The notes beneath the pieces are model-generated. The model was not told the origin of the DNA. It did not search any database and saw only the letters and a program-made list of their open reading frames with translations. Position numbers and translations under genes: made by a program. 64,000 nucleotides of DNA. Source: Prinsepia uniflora (Eukaryota; Streptophyta; Magnoliopsida; Rosales; Rosaceae). Shown piece after piece: positions 51,672 through 63,464 of the stretch (position 1 is its first letter; each line of letters starts with the position of its first letter). The stretch is taken from contig CM064867.1 in the NCBI GenBank assembly GCA_032719365.1, positions 55,244,601 to 55,308,600 of the forward strand, read 5' to 3'.

Positions 51672-51679
51672 TATAAATA
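51672..51679 (+). promoter_or_regulatory. TATA box in LTR of element T
   Basis: CTATAAATAGAGAGG matches the plant consensus closely. It lies about 1.25 kb before the LTR end, giving a long R-U5 typical of Tat/Athila LTRs. Confidence 0.65.
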
Positions 51680-52589
51680 GAGAGGTCATTTCATTTGTTG
51701 AGGGTCCCCATTTTTCCCCTTTCTTCCTTTTCTTAGTTCATTGTAGTTTAGTTCTTTTTTCTCTCTTTTGAGAGACAATTTTTGGGACCATTTTAGCTTT
51801 TTATAGATTGTTCTTCTTAAATTTCTTTTAAGTTTTTTTTTTAAAATTTTGTTCTTAATTTATGTTCATTTTATTTTATTTCTTAATTTTATTTCTTCTT
51901 TACTTTGTTCTTGTGACTGTTCTTTGAGAGCTCTTAGACATAATTTTGTGCTTTCCTTAAGAAATACCTAGGCCGAGTAATTGTAAGGCAATTCAAGAGT
52001 TTTTAAGACCGAGTTCCTCGTATTTCTTCTTCCATCTTCACAAGTTTCCTGCCGATGTTCGATGATTCTTGTGAAAACCCATCTTTTTCTACTTAAATTC
52101 TTGTTATTGTTATTGGTTTTACTTATAATTGAATATATGTGTTGATATTTTCTTTCTAACATTTATAAGTAAGAATGCAATCTCCATGTGTTTTACATTT
52201 TGAATTTATTTTACTTCATATGTTTTAGTGCTTAAACTTCAATTCGAAGTTAAATGTTGATCCGCTGTTCGGGGCATTTAGAATAGGGTTGAAGAAATGT
52301 AATATTTGACCGATGTTCGGCGTATTAAATCACAAAATTAAGGTGGATCATATTGTAAGTAATAATTCGCTATTCGATGCATTTATAATATGAAAAATGT
52401 ATGCATGTAATTGAGATGATGAAGGTAAGATTTCGTGAATGGTTCAATACGAGCATAATGTTAGAGTGTAGGTAAAAATTGTGTTTGAAGAAAGTGCACT
52501 TGTACAAAGGTTAAAGTAGGAGTAGAATTAAGTTCATAATTGATTTTACTTGTTTTCTTTATTTTATGATTACAATCTTTCAAAACCCC

Positions 52590-52765
52590 CCTATTTTATT
52601 CTTTAATTCTTTAATTCGTTCTTTTATTCTCTAATTCTTTAATTCTTCAATTCGTTCTTTTATTCTCTAATTCTTTAATTCTTTAATTATTTTATTCATT
52701 TATTCATTAATTCTTTAATTCTTTCATCCTTTCATTCATTAATTCATTTATTAATTTATTCTTTT
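52590..52765. repeat. TTCTTTAA/TTCATT microsatellite-like tract
   Basis: Repeats of TTCTTTAA, TTCGTTCTTTTA and TTCATTTA fill about 170 bp in the U5 part of the LTR. Confidence 0.85.
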
Positions 52766-52930
52766 ATTCATTATTCTTTCTCACTAACATATCATTAATG
52801 TTCCCTAATTTCCCCGGTTAAGAACAATCCATATTTACCAATACTACATCTACACAAAAAAAGGATTTAAATTGCATAATACTCAAATTATGTGTTTAAT
52901 TTAATTCGTGATTTAAGGTTTATCAATTTT

Positions 52931-52948
52931 TGGCGCCGTTGCTGGGGA
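52931..52948 (+). other. Element T primer-binding site (tRNA-Asp type)
   Basis: TGGCGCCGTTGCTGGGGA differs by one base from the Tat/Athila primer site TGGCGCCGTTGCCGGGGA. This identifies a Ty3/gypsy non-chromovirus lineage. Confidence 0.85.
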
Positions 52949-53092
52949 AATTGGAAATCATTTTTAATGTGTTAGTATATGTATATAAATTGTGCATATT
53001 ATACTTGTTTATAATTTTTATTTTTGTTCATTTTATATTTTTTCTTAATTTTCATAATATACTTGTTTATTTTTGTTTTTATACAGGTACAT
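52949..53092 (+). mobile_element. Element T, start of internal region
   Basis: AT-rich leader with repeated TATACTTGTTTATAA phrases. It is cut at 53092 by element F and continues at 61114. The five bases TACAT at 53088-53092 are the left target duplication. Confidence 0.75.
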
Positions 53093-54484
53093 TGACAGGA
53101 CCCATCCCAATCCCCCCGGGATTAGTGCGGGATGCCCCTGCTCCCGTCTGACACGAAGTGTCAGACAAGGGATATTTTCGTCCTTTGCCCTCCCGGGCTA
53201 TCAGAGTACGCCAGGATCCAGAGGAGGCATGTGATATCTCGATCTCTAAAAACCCTAGCACGCGCCCACACGTGCCACTGGAAGTTGCCTGCGCGTGGGC
53301 CTCACGCGCCGCTACAGTGCCCGTCGTCCTCCTTCGATCGAACCGGTCCGACCGGGCCGGTCCGGTTTTCTCTGCAATTCCGGTCCGCCTGGACCGGCGT
53401 GACCGGTCCAAGGCCCTACACTCTTCGTTTTTCGTCCGTTTTCTTCCATTCCAATTCCTAAATTCCCATTTTCTCATTTCCAATCTATTCCAATCAACCA
53501 AACTAATCGAAACCTCCTAAAACCTCACCATGTACAAAGAGGCTCACGGCCTCTGTTTTCCCGGCCACCTTCCAGCCTTCCTCCGCCGTGAACCACCCTC
53601 CAAATCATCCTAAAATGTCCCTAGCAACTTAATAACCACTTCCTAATCATCCAAAAACAACTACAGCATTAAAATCGAATTAAAAGGGATAAAATGGGTA
53701 ACCGGGTTACCTGTTCGGGTTTGGCCTCGGCCGTGCACGGTGGCGCCGTCCTGGGCCGGCCACCACGTCCTCACCATCCTCACTTCACTCTGTCCTCAGT
53801 CCTAGCCGCATGGGAGGGGTTAGATGGGTTTTGGATGGTTGGGTGAGATCGGGTAGTAGGGAGAAAGCATACGAAATGAAGATGATCGATGCAAATGGAA
53901 GGTGAGATGCATGAATATGTTTGGCTGGGAAATGGATGGGTGACAAGTGTCACTCATCCATTGGGCCTCCATGAAATATCTGGGCCCACTAGAGACAAAA
54001 CTGCACTTTTTGTCTCGTAAAACGTGTCGCCGGGAATAGTATCCCGAAACTTTCGTGAACCGTAACTTCGCCGTCGAACGTCCGAATTCGACGTGCCACC
54101 TGTCTACGGATTCGTATCGTCCTTATCTACGTAACGGTCTTTGGCCCTCGGCCATCGGACCTCCCGGTCAAAAAGTCAACTTTTGACCCCTTTTATCCAA
54201 AATTACCAAAATGCCCCTAAACTTCCGAACGTCATAACTTCCTCCTCGAACGTCGGAACTGAACGTGCCACCTGTCTATGAACTCGTGACGTCACAAACT
54301 ACGTCACGGTCATCGGTCAAAGTCCATTTGGCCGCCCGAATGAAAAGCCAACGTTTTGCCACCACCAGGGGCAAAACGGTCATTTCGCATCGTTCGTCCG
54401 ATTTCGCTCTACTAATCACGGATTAGCCTCACTAATCGTGATTAGTCACTAATCTAATCATGGAATTTGGGACGGGTCGTTACA
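53093..54484 (-). mobile_element. Element F, 3' LTR (left, with 1.6-kb deletion)
   Basis: It starts TGACAGGACCCATCCC and ends GACGGGTCGTTACA. It matches the right LTR for 155 bp, to about 53247, then jumps to AAAAACCCTAGCACGCG, which is 59873 in the right LTR. About 1.58 kb has been lost. The remaining 1.24 kb is nearly identical to the right copy, with about eight or nine mismatches by eye. The lost part includes the hairpin array and inverted-repeat module. Confidence 0.93.
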
Positions 54485-57400
54485 ACCTTCCCTCCTTAAT
54501 TAATTTCGTCCCCGAAATTCCAACCGATCTAATCTAACCGTTCTTCCCTCCTTAATTAGTTTCGCTCTCGAAACTCCAATTATCCTGATTCCATATCCAG
54601 CTCGTGGAAAGTAGAATCAACCTCGCAACATGTGTACACTCGTACACCAACTAACCAGAGTAATACGTATTCGTCCGCACCCAGACGTACCCCTAACACT
54701 CACGTCGTGTCGACTACACTCGACCACTTCGAATGACAGTAGCCATATGCTCCGAATCGACACCACTTGTCAACTCGATGATTCCTTTCTCAAACGCTAA
54801 TCTATCCTAGCGTCTACTCCCACTGGGAGTCATCAGACCTCACTCAACGAGCCATGCTGACACCTTCGACAAACTGTCACCACTTGACAGTCGTCAGTCA
54901 AGACTAACACGATCCACTTGTGGTTACACTAACCACCAACTTACTCAACCATGAGTATACACCACCAAACAATTCACTCGACCTGTGTGTAATTACCCAT
55001 CAGAAGTACTATGACCCAATGCACAGTATCCAATGTCTAGTTCACGACCGCAACTAATCCAATGGTATCAGAACCAATCTGACTACCAACACGCTCCCCA
55101 ACGTAATACCGGTATAACCTATATACCGTCACTAGGCACCACAAGTATGCCCAGTATTGTACCTCGAACAACGTACAAGGTACATACATCTACACATCAA
55201 TCAGCCTACACCCATATAGGTTGTAGCCAATCACGTTTCTACTATGGAGTCCATTTGTCCAATCCAGTACTAGACAAATTGAAACTCCGACCCATTATCT
55301 ATTCCCCAAATCCGAATCCGAAATTTCGTGAGAAATCCCGAATCCAAACCCAGAAATCATATCCATAAACATGTTCAAATTCGAATCCGAAATCATCATT
55401 CTGTAAACCGGCATTTGGAATAACCATTTCGAACCCAAATCCATAAAAAGAAAATCCACAGTCAGGCTCTAGAATCAAATCCTGAATCATCACCCAGAAT
55501 CCGATTCCAAAACCCAAATACAGAAATCCTCTTTCAAGTTCCAAAATCAAATCCTGAATCGTCATCCAGAAATCTGATTCCAAAATCTGAAATCTCGTTC
55601 TCGTCTACCGAGACGCACCATATCCGAACCTATCGGATACCTGTTCGACCGATTACCACAACACAATCGATTGACTTCATAGGGAAGCCAATCCCAACAT
55701 CAACACAACACTAGGTCTGACAATATCCGACCACGTCGGAAAACTACTCATCAGACAACTACTCAGATGAGTAATAAGTCATATGGGATTTACCTCGAAA
55801 AGAAGTTCAGTCCCATCATGCTCCACTCAACCAAGTAAGAGTGATAAACTCTCCACCTATCTGGATCATCCAAATCACGATCCAGATCCAACACTACGTC
55901 AACCGACCATAGACGTCACGATCCCCGATCGTCACGACGTCCAAAGTCCTCAACCGTTTCCCACATCTTAAATAGATTAGTCGACGACGAGACACGCCGA
56001 GACTGTGGGTTCTCACTGATTTTCTCGTATCGATCCTTGTCATTCCACCGAGGAAAATCAAAGATGATACAAGACTATGACATCAAAATTCATCCTATGT
56101 GAATACAACCAAACTCGCTGCATTCACCACGTCACGTAAGCCAACCTCGTCTGCCACCACGCAGGAAATGAGAAATCTCAGTCACCTAACTTCGATATAC
56201 TCAAGACATGCTGATGACCCAAGACAAATCCCGGGTCCACCAACCAATACACGATCAGTGTACTAGTGGGAACCAACAACATCTATATCATCAACGTCAT
56301 CTACCACCATCAATTATGGTAGAACCTGAGAAGTCACCCAGAACGACTTCGACATACCCAATACTAATGCGGAAAACCCGCATTCCTCTCGTCACCTCAA
56401 TCGCAACCTCTCGCGATTTCGAAGTTCCAACAAAATTGGAAACAACATACCCGGACATCAACCACGTGTCCCCGTTAGACTGGTTATGGACACAAGCCCA
56501 TTTACGACCGTATATGTACATCCAAAAGGGTGTCAATTCATCCTAATCTGATGTACCACTCTACTGAAAAGTCACAACAGACCCCTGCTGTGATCTGCAG
56601 TCAAATCTCTGCAAACCACCATATCTAACCAATTCTGACCAACTCTGGCCAACACTTTCCAACTGGTCGCTAGTCCCCCATGACAGTACTCGATCCTCAC
56701 GTCTCAACTACCGTTGGATCCTATCCAGTCCGTCACTATCCGTGATTCACTCCCGAACCACAGATACCAATCATAAGCCCATCACGTCGGAGTCACATCC
56801 TGACTCGTAACTCACCGTCATCACAATCACCGGCACCAGCACCAGCACTAGTACCAGTACACCACCTGTCAGCATCAGCACAAAGTGTGCCAATCAGACA
56901 ACTCTGGATCTCCGCTCGTACTGAACGATGATCCCGTACCTTTACTCGAATAGGAGAAACTCTGCCTCCTTCGTACCCAACACCTCTGGGTATAGTTACC
57001 CTGACAACTCATACGAGAAGAGGAAACGTCCCCCGTACGTCCCCGTCTCATTCTGCGATCGTACTCAACCGTAACCAAGTCGAATCCAGAATCACTACCC
57101 ACACATATGCGTTATTCACGCACCTCGTACCATCGTCACGACTGACAATCCCATCGTCACAATCGTCACGACAACCTGAGTCTACTCAACCAGATAAAAT
57201 TCGACTACGTCTATCGATAGTAGCGTCTGCCACAACCTCGTGCAGACCTAACGACTAGACATCCAGACTCCACATCCAACGGAATCAACTGCCTGTACCA
57301 ACTACTCTGTATCCCACTCAGGGATTCCATCGACAAGTACCAACCCTGGTAACCTGTCCAACCCAACTCTAACCATTCGTAACTCGACTAAACCAATGTC

Positions 57401-58126
57401 GTCTACTAGATCGCCCATGACCTTAGTTGCGCCAAACCACAACTGAGTAGCACGACAACTAACTAGGTTTAACCGGTAAGTACAGCCCCGACTGCGGAGT
57501 GCAGTCCCAACACAAGCTGACATGATTAGACCGACTAACGAACCCCAAATCCAAATAGTCGTCCAAGTCAAACCACTCGTCAACTCCCATTTCCGAACCA
57601 TACACATACGGTAGGGTTCCACGATCACACCTATGGTCACGCTGACCCCAACTGCGAAAAGCAGTAAAATCCACGCTCTGACCGACCCCGCGGTCTTGAC
57701 ATCGCAAGGACATCAATCCAATCCTACCGTAAGACCAACCAGAATTCCTCGTATCCGGCTGCCAACTGCCGACTGCAGTAAATCCATTTAACTCAACATA
57801 ATCTGACCATCTAATGGTCACAACATCGAATCAGTCGTCGGAACCGATCCTACGACATCGTGAAGAGGATCCCAACTAACCGTCTCACGATCACACTCCA
57901 GAATACGAACACGTTAATCCTTCCGTAGGGTCCCACACTGTCAACCTTGATAGAACTATGGCAACCCCAGCCTCAAATGCCGAACCAAGGCATGCCAATC
58001 CTACTAACTATCGTACCGGCACCCCAACATCAGGTTGACCACGAACTGTAGCCCATTGAGATATCACATCCTCGACCAGCGTACATGCTCCAAGAGCTCC
58101 GTGGTTGCTCGAATAGAGACAACCCC
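54485..58126 (-). mobile_element. Element F, internal region (non-coding)
   Basis: It has a polypurine tract AAGGAGGGAAGGT (54485-54497, minus strand) with a second copy about 65 bp further in. Sequence is collinear with the D interiors but diverged, with its own indels. Examples are the AAATCCGAATCC stretch near 55300-55600 and TAGACGTCACGATC near 55912. Frames of up to 120 codons on the minus strand (57302-57821) overlap each other in two frames, lack known motifs and are broken in D and C, so they are not called genes. Confidence 0.9.
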
Positions 58127-58138
58127 GCTCTGATACCA
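58127..58138 (-). other. Element F primer-binding site (tRNA-iMet)
   Basis: The plus strand reads GCTCTGATACCA, 3 nt from the LTR at 58142. The minus strand is a perfect TGGTATCAGAGC. Confidence 0.92.
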
Positions 58139-58141
58139 CGT

Positions 58142-61108
58142 TGACAGGACCCATCCCAATCCCCCCGGGATTAGTGCGGGATGCCCCTGCTCCCGTCTGA
58201 CACGAAGTGTCAGACAAGGGATATTTTCGTCCTTTGCCCTCCCGGGCTATCAGAGTACGCCAGGATCCGGAGGAGGCATGTGATATCTCGATCTCTGCTA
58301 CAGTCACATCCGATGTCAACCTGAAGGGTTTTAAAAACAGAAAGACTGTGAGTCGACAAAAATAAAGAATTTATAAAAACATTTCATCAAAGACCTTTAT
58401 ACCCTCCACTAAAAAGCATGCATGCATAGTAAAACATTTATCCAATAATATATGTTAAAACATCCATAAATAGGGTCTCAGCCCCAAATTCTGTAAATAC
58501 AAGTCACACGGGCTCCTGCCCAAAACCAATTTACAGAAAACCAGAACATAGTAAACATGTGTGGGATCTCAGCCCAAATCCATTTATCATCATAAAACAC
58601 AGTTTTCCCAAACCAATTGAAACCATGTTTATCCAATATATTCATATCCAGAACCTGTCACGGTAAAATAAGCTACACGTGTGCTAACCGGGGTCTCAAA
58701 CCCAAGTCTCTCCAGGGTCCACCCAGGTCAATGTCCGTAGATCAATGACCCTCCCTGAAGGTAACGAACCATGCCCATCCTGAGAGTAAGGAACCCAACT
58801 GGGGGGCGACTCCACTCAGTCAGTGCTCCGTGACTACTCCGGGGTCCACCCAGGCCAACGACCCTCCCCGAAGGAGACAATCATATATATAGGATGGAAT
58901 ATGAAAAACCTTTTGAAATCATTCTTTAAACTTTTCCAGGATTCATGCCCGGCCCCCATAAGCCGTCATGAACCATAAAATCCTTTCATGGGTTCATGCC
59001 GGTTCCCCTAAACCGTCATGACCCGTAAATCCATTTCAGGGGTTCATGCCGGTTCCCATAAACCGTCATGACCCGTAAAAACCATTTGTAATACATAACT
59101 GGGCACTAGGCCCGAATTCACATAGAAACTGGACCCCCGGTCCGAATCGTAAACCAATTGGGCCTCCGGCTCGATTCCGTAAATCAAATGGACCTCAAGT
59201 CCGAGAATTACCTTTTCAAATCCAAAATCATTTCATTAAATTATTTCCAAGACCATAAGAATGAAAAATCGGAGTAAAACCGAAAAACCTCGATTTACGT
59301 GCAAGCACGTAAATCGCCTCGAAATACGTGAAACCATATAATTCACAAATATCCAAATCAACATTATCAAATCAAATTCATTATCCTTTTGGAAATCCAA
59401 AACCATTTCATTCAGACCAATAAAGACGTACGGACCCGTATAGGCACCGTATAGGGCCGAAACCTCGAAATACGTGCCTATACGTAACCACACATCCAAA
59501 TGCACTCATGGCAACACAAACAAGTATTTAAAACATATAATAAACATTTATGCATGCACCAATTTAGAAAACAAGGTCCACTCACAGACCGTCCGAAGCC
59601 GCGTCTCGATACGCGTGACATACGACTCCCCGAGCCGATCACCGTCACCGGGACTTCCAAACCTGTCCAAATTAATTTAGAGGGTTACTAACTACTTATA
59701 TAACCCCTCACTAAAGCCCCGTAATTTTCCCGTATTTTTAACTATTTTTAACCCCGAACCTAAACCTTCCGATGCCCCGAAACATATCGAGACGGTGTCC
59801 GATTGACACGAAGCCAGTCCCAAAATGTTCGTTACATCGAATAGATGATTTCGTATGTTGAACACATCCCCAAAAACCCTAGCACGCGCCCACACGTGCC
59901 ACTGGAAGTTGCCTGCGCGTGGGCCTCACGCGCCGCTACAGTGCCCGTCGTCCTCCTTCGATCGAACCGGTCCGACCGGGCCGGTCCGGTTTTCTCTGCA
60001 ATTCCGGTCCGCCTGGACCGGCGTGACCGGTCCAAGGCCCTACACTCTTCGTTTTTCGTCCGTTTTCTTCCATTCCAATTCCTAAATTCCCATTTTCTCA
60101 TTTCCAATCTATTCCAATCAACCAAACTAATCGAAACCTCCTAAAACCTCACCATGTACAAAGAGGCTCACGGCCTCTGTTTTCCCGGCCACCTTCCAGC
60201 CTTCCTCCGCCGTGAACCACCCTCCAAATCATCCTAAAATGTCCCTAGCAACTTAATAACCACTTCCTAATCATCCAAAAACAACTACAGCATTAAAATC
60301 GAATTAAAAGGGATAAAATGGGTAACCGGGTTACCTGTTCGGGTTTGGCCTCGGCCGTGCACGGTGGCGCCGTCCTGGGCCGGCCACCACGTCCTCACCA
60401 TCCTCACTTCACTCTGTCCTCAGTCCTAGCCGCATGGGAGGGGTTAGATGGGTTTTGGATGGTTGGGTGAGATCGGGTAGTAGGGAGAAAGCATACGAAA
60501 TGAAGATGATCGATGCAAATGGAAGGTGAGATGCATGAATATGTTTGGCTGGGAAATGGATGGGTGACAAGTGTCACTCATCCATTGGGCCTCCATGAAA
60601 TATCTGAGCCCACTAGAGACAAAACTGCACTTTTTGTCTCGTAAAACGTGTCGCCGGGAATAGTATCCTGAAACTTTCGTGAACCGTAACTTCGCCGTCG
60701 AACGTCCGAATTCGACGTGCCGCCTGTCTACGGATTCGTATCGTCCTTATCTACGTAACGGTCTTTGGCCCTCGGCCATCGGACCTCCCGGTCAAAAAGT
60801 CAACTTTTGACCCCTTTTATCCAAAATTACCAAAATGCCCCTAAACTTCCGAACGTCATAACTTCCTCCTCGAACTTCGGAATTGAACGTGCCACCTGTC
60901 TATGAACTCGTGACGTCACAAACTACGTCACGGTCATCGGTCAAAGTCCATTTGGCCGCCCGAATGAAAAGTCAACGTTTTGCCACCACTAGGGGCAAAA
61001 CGGTCATTTCGCATCGTTCGTCCGATTTCGCTCTACTAATCACGGATTAGCCTCACTAATCGTGATTAGTCACTAATCTAATCATGGAATTTGGGACGGG
61101 TCGTTACA
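58142..61108 (-). mobile_element. Element F, 5' LTR (right, full length)
   Basis: 2967 bp from TGACAGGACCC to GGGTCGTTACA, followed by TACAT (61109-61113). Hairpin units are at 58941-59074, the palindrome GGATGGGTGACA-AG-TGTCACTCATCC at 60558-60583, and the inverted-repeat module at 58346-59587. In place of the ACGT/TGTCAG block it has a CCGGTCC/GGACCGG-rich segment (59965-60030). It carries both the E-type palindrome segment (59240-59345) and the D-type CGTATA..TACGTG segment (59400-59500), so it looks mosaic. Confidence 0.94.
58941..59074. repeat. Hairpin array, element F LTR
   Basis: Three units of GGTTCATG.CGGTTCCC.TAAACCGTCATGA at about 48-50 bp spacing. The first is degraded. Confidence 0.85.
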
Positions 61109-61372
61109 TACATATTATACTTGTTCATAATGTTTATCTTTGTACATGTTCATATTATACTTGTATATTATTTTTATTTATTTTTATACTTGTTCATAAC
61201 TTTTATTTTTATGCTTGTTCATCATTTTTATTCTTATAATTGTTCTTATTATATTTGTTTATAATGTTCATACTTTACTTGTTCATTTTATACATTTTAT
61301 ACTTTTTATGATCGTACATACTTATTCATTTTATACATGTTCTTATTTTAATTGTTTATGATTGAAGATATT
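61109..61372 (+). mobile_element. Element T internal region, continued
   Basis: Begins with the TACAT duplication. AT-rich repeats of ATACTTGTTCATAATTTTTAT continue from 53000-53092. There is no coding sequence. It is cut at 61373 by LTR G. Confidence 0.75.
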
Positions 61373-62290
61373 TGTAACGACCCGTCCTGAATTCCTAGAT
61401 TAGATTAGTGACTAATCACAATTAATGAGGCTAATCCGTGATTAGTTGGGCGAAATCGGACGAACGATGCAAAATGACCGTTTTACCCCTAGGCGTGGGT
61501 AAAACGTTGACTTCTCATTTGGGCGGTCAAATGGACTTTGACCGATGACCGTGACGTAGTTCGTGACGTCACGAGTTCATAGACAGGTGGCACGTTCAAT
61601 TCCGACGTTCGAGGAGGAAGTTATGATGTTCGGAAGTTTAGGGGAATTTTGGTAATTTTGGTTAAAAGGAACAAATAGTTGACTTTTGACCTGGAATGTC
61701 CGATGGCCGAGGACCTAGGACCATTACATAGATCAGGACGATACGAATCCATAGACAGGCGGCACGTCGAATTCGGACGTTCGACGGCGAAGTTACGGTT
61801 CACGAAAGTTCAAGTGCACTATTGCACGAATTACGAGATGCATTCACTTTTGGACTCTAGTGGGCCCATATATTTATCCTGATGCCCAATGGATGAGTGA
61901 CAAGTGTCACCCATCCAATGGACACCCAAATTGATTCATGCACCGTGCAAACCATTCCATTTCTTTATTCAAACACAAACACCCCTCCCATTACCCGATC
62001 TCACCGAAACCATTCACCCAAACCCAGCCAACCCAACCCCATTTCGACCAGGACTGAGACCAGAGAGTGAGGGAGGATGTAGGACGCGGTGGCCGGCCCA
62101 GGAAGGCGCCGCCGTGGGCGGTGGAGCCACGAACCCGTGCGGGTGCACGGTAAGGCCATTTTTTCCCATTAATTTGATTTTGATGTTAGGGTTGCTTATG
62201 GACGATTAGGATGAGATTAAGAGGTTGTTAGGATAGTTTTAGGAAGATTTGGAGGGTGGTTCACGGCGGAGGAAGGCGAGGGCTAAAACC
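61373..62290 (+). mobile_element. LTR G, 5' part, interrupted by rDNA
   Basis: It starts TGTAACGACCCGTCCTG and follows the F-type LTR (reverse of 61108 downward). The palindrome is at 61891-61916, followed by a GC-rich leader and GTTCACGGCGGAGGAAGG. Collinearity stops at about 62277. ATATT before it (61368-61372) is the probable target duplication; the other end is outside the window or lost. A CCGGACCGG-rich piece after the rDNA (63707-63740) resembles the same LTR further on. Confidence 0.8.
62273..62290. repeat. Left copy of 18-nt duplication flanking the rDNA piece
   Basis: AAGGCGAGGGCTAAAACC recurs with one change (TAGAACC) at 63655-63672. Confidence 0.8.
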
Positions 62291-63464
62291 GGATGTTCTC
62301 GCGTATTTCTAAACTTGGTTCCTCAACTTGGTTCCTCAACCGGAAGATTGGTATTTTTTCCTCAACTTGGTTCCTTTTTGCTTATGTGAGGGTTGGTTTC
62401 GGTTATTTCCATGGACAGCGGCCTGGGCTAGGTTCCACTGGATGTTCTCGCGTCGTCGTCTCGCAATTTTTGCTGGCCGACTCTCGCGATTCGTCTGGTG
62501 GTTCCGGGCTTTGGCTAACGTCCATGGCGTGTGGGCGGTCCCTCGGAAAGTCCCGCAGAAAGCTGCGGGAGCATGTTGGTCGGAAACTCTCAGTTTGTTC
62601 TCCTGGATGTGGAACATTAAGCGGGCTCTCGGGGGGTCCTAGACCCCCCAACGTCGGATTTGGTCCCTCAAAAATCGATGACCGTCGCACCCGCTACGGG
62701 GGCTTCTTGCCCTCTGGTGGGTTCCGAAAGTAAGTCCCTGTGATGAATGGAACGGCGAGCCGGTGGGTTCTTTGCCCTGGCAACGAACTGCTGGCTTCCT
62801 TGTCCCTCGGTGTCCCTTGTCTGGCCAGGTCGGGTCATGTAGATGATGATGGCTTTGGGACGCCTTCCCAAATAAATTGCCACCTCTGTCGGTTGACGGT
62901 TGCCTCGGATATTTTGCCACGCCCAGCTGTGCGGGCTTGGTTCCGCCTGATTCCCCGCATTGTCGTTTGGTTGTTTTGTCGTCCGACCTTTGCGGTTTGT
63001 TTGGTGGTTCTGGGCTTTCGCTAATGTCATGGCGTGTGAGTGGTGAATGGGGTTATGCGTCGGCAGGCTCCTTGCTCGTGCAACGAACTACCGTCTCTTT
63101 CCTCCTTCAGTGATGAATCAAAAAGATTAGATTGCGCGCAAAGCGGGTTCCTGTTTTAGCTGCCTGTTGCAATGGCATGGTGCCACTCGATGTCCTTTTC
63201 CTGTCTCCATCCCTCGCGGTGTTGGAGTGGGACTTTTCTTCGTCGCTGGTGTCCCGAAAGTTCCCAAAGGAAACTGCATGAGCTTGTTGGTCTGCACTTT
63301 GCCGTTTGTTCTCTCGGATGTGGAACACTAAGCGGGCGCGGGGTTTCGGTCCCCCCCGATCGTCCGACATGGTCCCTCAAAATTGATGACCGTCGCTCTT
63401 GCTATGGGCTCCTTGCCATCCGGGGTTTTCTGTCCCGTATGGTTCGGGCAGCGTAAAGGATTGC
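62291..63464 (+). rRNA. Captured 45S rDNA 5' external transcribed spacer (partial)
   Basis: It directly precedes the 18S start in normal rDNA order and holds two diverged subrepeats offset by about 710 bp. GGATGTGGAACATTAAGCGGG near 62608 recurs as GGATGTGGAACACTAAGCGGG near 63318. TGGTCCCTCAAAAATCGATGACCGTCGC near 62661 recurs near 63371. Such subrepeats are normal for plant ETS. Near its left end CTTGGTTCCTCAA repeats three times. It is out of context here, inside an LTR, so it is not expected to act as an rRNA precursor. Confidence 0.7.

Larger units (their letters stand above)
50906..52925 (+). mobile_element. Tat/Athila-like element T, 5' LTR
   Basis: The 3' edge is set by the primer site at 52931. 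The LTR would end TATCA at 52925. A matching start TGATA lies at 50906, giving about 2.0 kb; this start is tentative. It contains a TATA box, a T-rich leader and an ATTC-rich microsatellite. The 156-codon frame at 51301-51771 has no recognisable domain and spans the TATA box, so I do not treat it as a gene. Confidence 0.6.

Noticed and set aside
51301..51771. 156-codon plus-strand frame
   Set aside because: It runs across the TATA box inside the LTR of element T, and its C-terminal half is translated T-rich leader.
57302..57821. Overlapping 112- and 120-codon frames in element F
   Set aside because: Two overlapping frames on the same strand with no known motif, broken differently in D and C. 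Better explained as chance frames in a non-coding interior.
62293..63456. Series of 90-146 codon frames on both strands as genes
   Set aside because: They lie in GC-rich rDNA spacer, where long chance frames are expected, and overlap in several frames at once.
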